A stretch of DNA of 6,967 bases from Oligoflexales bacterium (GTDB lineage Bacteria > Bdellovibrionota_B > Oligoflexia > Oligoflexales > CACXFL01), in NCBI GenBank assembly GCA_028282865.1, contig JANQHA010000016.1:1-6967 (forward strand), read 5' to 3'. Position numbers and translations under genes: made by a program. Shown here in pieces: positions 5,790 to 6,967 of the stretch (the first letter of the stretch is position 1; each line of letters starts with the position of its first letter). The notes under the pieces are model-generated. The model saw only the letters and a list, made by a program, of their open reading frames with translations. It searched no databases and was not told the origin of the DNA.

Positions 5790-6967
5790 ATGCAGCATTT
5801 TCCGGGCCTTAGCTTGGGATGCACCAGACTCGTGACGTATTTGGCCTTTTTCTGCCATCTGATGTCCTGCGGCGCTCCCACGCGCGAGAAACATTCTTCC
5901 TTGCAACACATTGCCGATGAGCCTGTTAGATCAGGTGGTAGAGGCTTATGGTATGAACTTTCATCACCCTTGTTTGAGTCGGTCTACTTGCCTACCTTCG
6001 CAGAGCTTACTGGTAAGCAGCGGATTCGCTATCTTGACCCCTTGGATAAGCGAACTCAGCTATTGAGTGACTGGTTTAGCCGCTATGATGATTCTCTTAG
6101 AAAACAATTTCCTAAATCTCTATCAGGTATTCCTCGTCCAAAGCCACTGGTGCTAATCGACTCTGATGTCAATGCTGCGGTGATTCCTGTCCCATTGTGT
6201 TTAGATATCTCCGTAAAGCTAGCTGCAACGAAAATAAACCCTAAGGTAATAAAAAGGGTTATGGTCAATAGCGATGGCCAAGTTTCTAGGTTTCGCAGTG
6301 AGGCATGCATAACGGTGGATTCGGATTCAGCAGCACTTTTAGAGATTATTGATCGCTGGAATGATGAAATGATTGACTGCACCCTTGCGAAGACTAGCGA
6401 CGGCTTACTGCTCGGAGATAAATGTGATGTCTCTAGCCGACTCAGTGATGTCACGGATGCTGAGCAGTTAGTGGTTTATGTAACGTCTAATATAGTGGCG
6501 TTCACCTCAGGAGCTATCGAAAAATTTAGTGAAGCTCAATTTGCCGCGGTTGTTGCTCACGAACTAGGACACTATTACCGCTCGCATCCAACAGCTGCAA
6601 CTCTGGCGGGAGATTATAATTTTTTTTATAAAGTCGAAGACCCAGGCCCGGGGTTGCCCCACCGACCTAAAGCAGATTCAATATGGGACGAACTGGGCTC
6701 TCAGGTAAGATCCATTGATTTACCAACCAGATCTTATCGTCGTATTACCGGGCAGAAGTTCCGCAGTGAACTATACAGACCTATCATTTCTCTTAGCAGG
6801 GTTGTAAACACCTTGGCTGAGTGTCAGCTACCTGGAATGTGTTCAAACAGCTGCGAGACTTTCCAAAAATGGATGGATCAGTCAGACGATTTCAAAAAAC
6901 TCGATGGGTTTCCTTTCGTGTCTGTAAACAATGCATATGCATCAAGCATAGCACTGTTTACAGACAC
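5790..6967 (+). CDS. M48-like zinc metalloprotease, lipoprotein, 3' end cut by the window edge
   Basis: The frame is open from the ATG at 5790 to the right edge: 392 codons with no stop. The N terminus is a lipoprotein signal with a hydrophobic segment (about 13-25) and lipobox LMSC followed by Gly, so Cys27 would be lipidated. Two blocks resemble M48 peptidases: LVLIDSDVNAAVIP (120-133) and VVYVTSNIVAFTSGAIEKF (228-246), which runs into SEAQFAAVVAHELGHYYRSH. HELGH at 257-261 is the HExxH zinc site: His257 and His261 bind zinc and Glu258 is catalytic. The third ligand, normally a Glu further on, is not evident and may lie beyond the edge. Between the two blocks is a segment of about 95 residues with Cys137, 173, 197 and 212; a later cluster is Cys345, 351 and 355. 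The ribosome binding site is weak (GGACAG about 5 nt upstream). The likely role is proteolysis or quality control in the periplasm or at the outer membrane; the substrate is unknown. It is a diverged member, so the exact subfamily is uncertain. Confidence 0.8.
   Translation, partial: MQHFPGLSLGCTRLVTYLAFFCHLMSCGAPTREKHSSLQHIADEPVRSGGRGLWYELSSPLFESVYLPTFAELTGKQRIRYLDPLDKRTQLLSDWFSRYDDSLRKQFPKSLSGIPRPKPLVLIDSDVNAAVIPVPLCLDISVKLAATKINPKVIKRVMVNSDGQVSRFRSEACITVDSDSAALLEIIDRWNDEMIDCTLAKTSDGLLLGDKCDVSSRLSDVTDAEQLVVYVTSNIVAFTSGAIEKFSEAQFAAVVAHELGHYYRSHPTAATLAGDYNFFYKVEDPGPGLPHRPKADSIWDELGSQVRSIDLPTRSYRRITGQKFRSELYRPIISLSRVVNTLAECQLPGMCSNSCETFQKWMDQSDDFKKLDGFPFVSVNNAYASSIALFTD
6918..6967. repeat. Perfect 13-bp inverted repeat with nested 12-bp palindrome at the window end
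   Basis: GTGTCTGTAAACA (6918-6930) is the exact reverse complement of TGTTTACAGACAC (6955-6967), with 24 bp between. Directly next to the left arm is the 12-bp palindrome ATGCATATGCAT (6931-6942). The structure lies inside the protease reading frame, which stays open through it, and the right arm ends on the last base of the window. Confidence 0.9.

Noticed and set aside
5777..5812. Short overlapping frame (ATG at 5777, 11 codons) just before the protease start, as a leader peptide
   Set aside because: It has no ribosome binding site and no attenuator-like codon run, so there is no support beyond an ATG and a stop.
6083..6454. Open frame of 123 codons on the minus strand inside the protease gene
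   Set aside because: It is a serine-rich antisense shadow of a well-supported coding frame, with no recognisable motif.

Overview
The window is chromosomal DNA of a Gram-negative bacterium. Evidence for an outer membrane and peptidoglycan regulation comes from an LpoB-type lipoprotein, two further predicted lipoproteins and an exported protein. The combination of LpoB, a COG3014-type TPR lipoprotein, a leucine dehydrogenase and many lineage-specific exported proteins, at moderate GC, fits the Bdellovibrionota/Oligoflexia or another deltaproteobacterial-type lineage. That placement is a guess from gene content; no marker in the window proves it.

Layout: (1) positions 1-370, minus strand: the 5' part of a gene for a small exported protein of unknown function, cut by the left window edge. 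(2) 371-479: a divergent intergenic region. (3) 480-1118 and 1112-2449, plus strand: a two-gene operon overlapping by 7 nt, lpoB-like followed by a COG3014-like TPR lipoprotein. (4) 2468-3565, minus strand: leucine dehydrogenase with a TTG start, convergent with the operon; an imperfect hairpin spans the 18-bp gap. (5) 3566-3853: a 288-bp divergent intergenic region with a reasonable promoter for the dehydrogenase. (6) 3854-5716, plus strand: mnmG (gidA), complete. (7) 5717-5789: a short spacer with a possible promoter and a 14-bp dyad. (8) 5790-6967, plus strand: an M48-like zinc metalloprotease lipoprotein, cut by the right window edge. This gene ends in a perfect 13-bp inverted repeat that finishes exactly at the last base.

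The genes do not form one pathway. The lpoB/COG3014 pair is probably a cell-envelope module acting on a class A penicillin-binding protein. The dehydrogenase serves branched-chain amino acid catabolism or synthesis. MnmG modifies wobble uridines of tRNA. The terminal gene is probably a periplasmic or outer-membrane protease. No mobile element, CRISPR array, tRNA or rRNA was recognised, and I see no clear sign of a new multi-gene system. The least explained items are the exported protein at the left edge, the COG3014-like partner of LpoB, the cysteine-containing insert of the protease, and the terminal inverted repeat.
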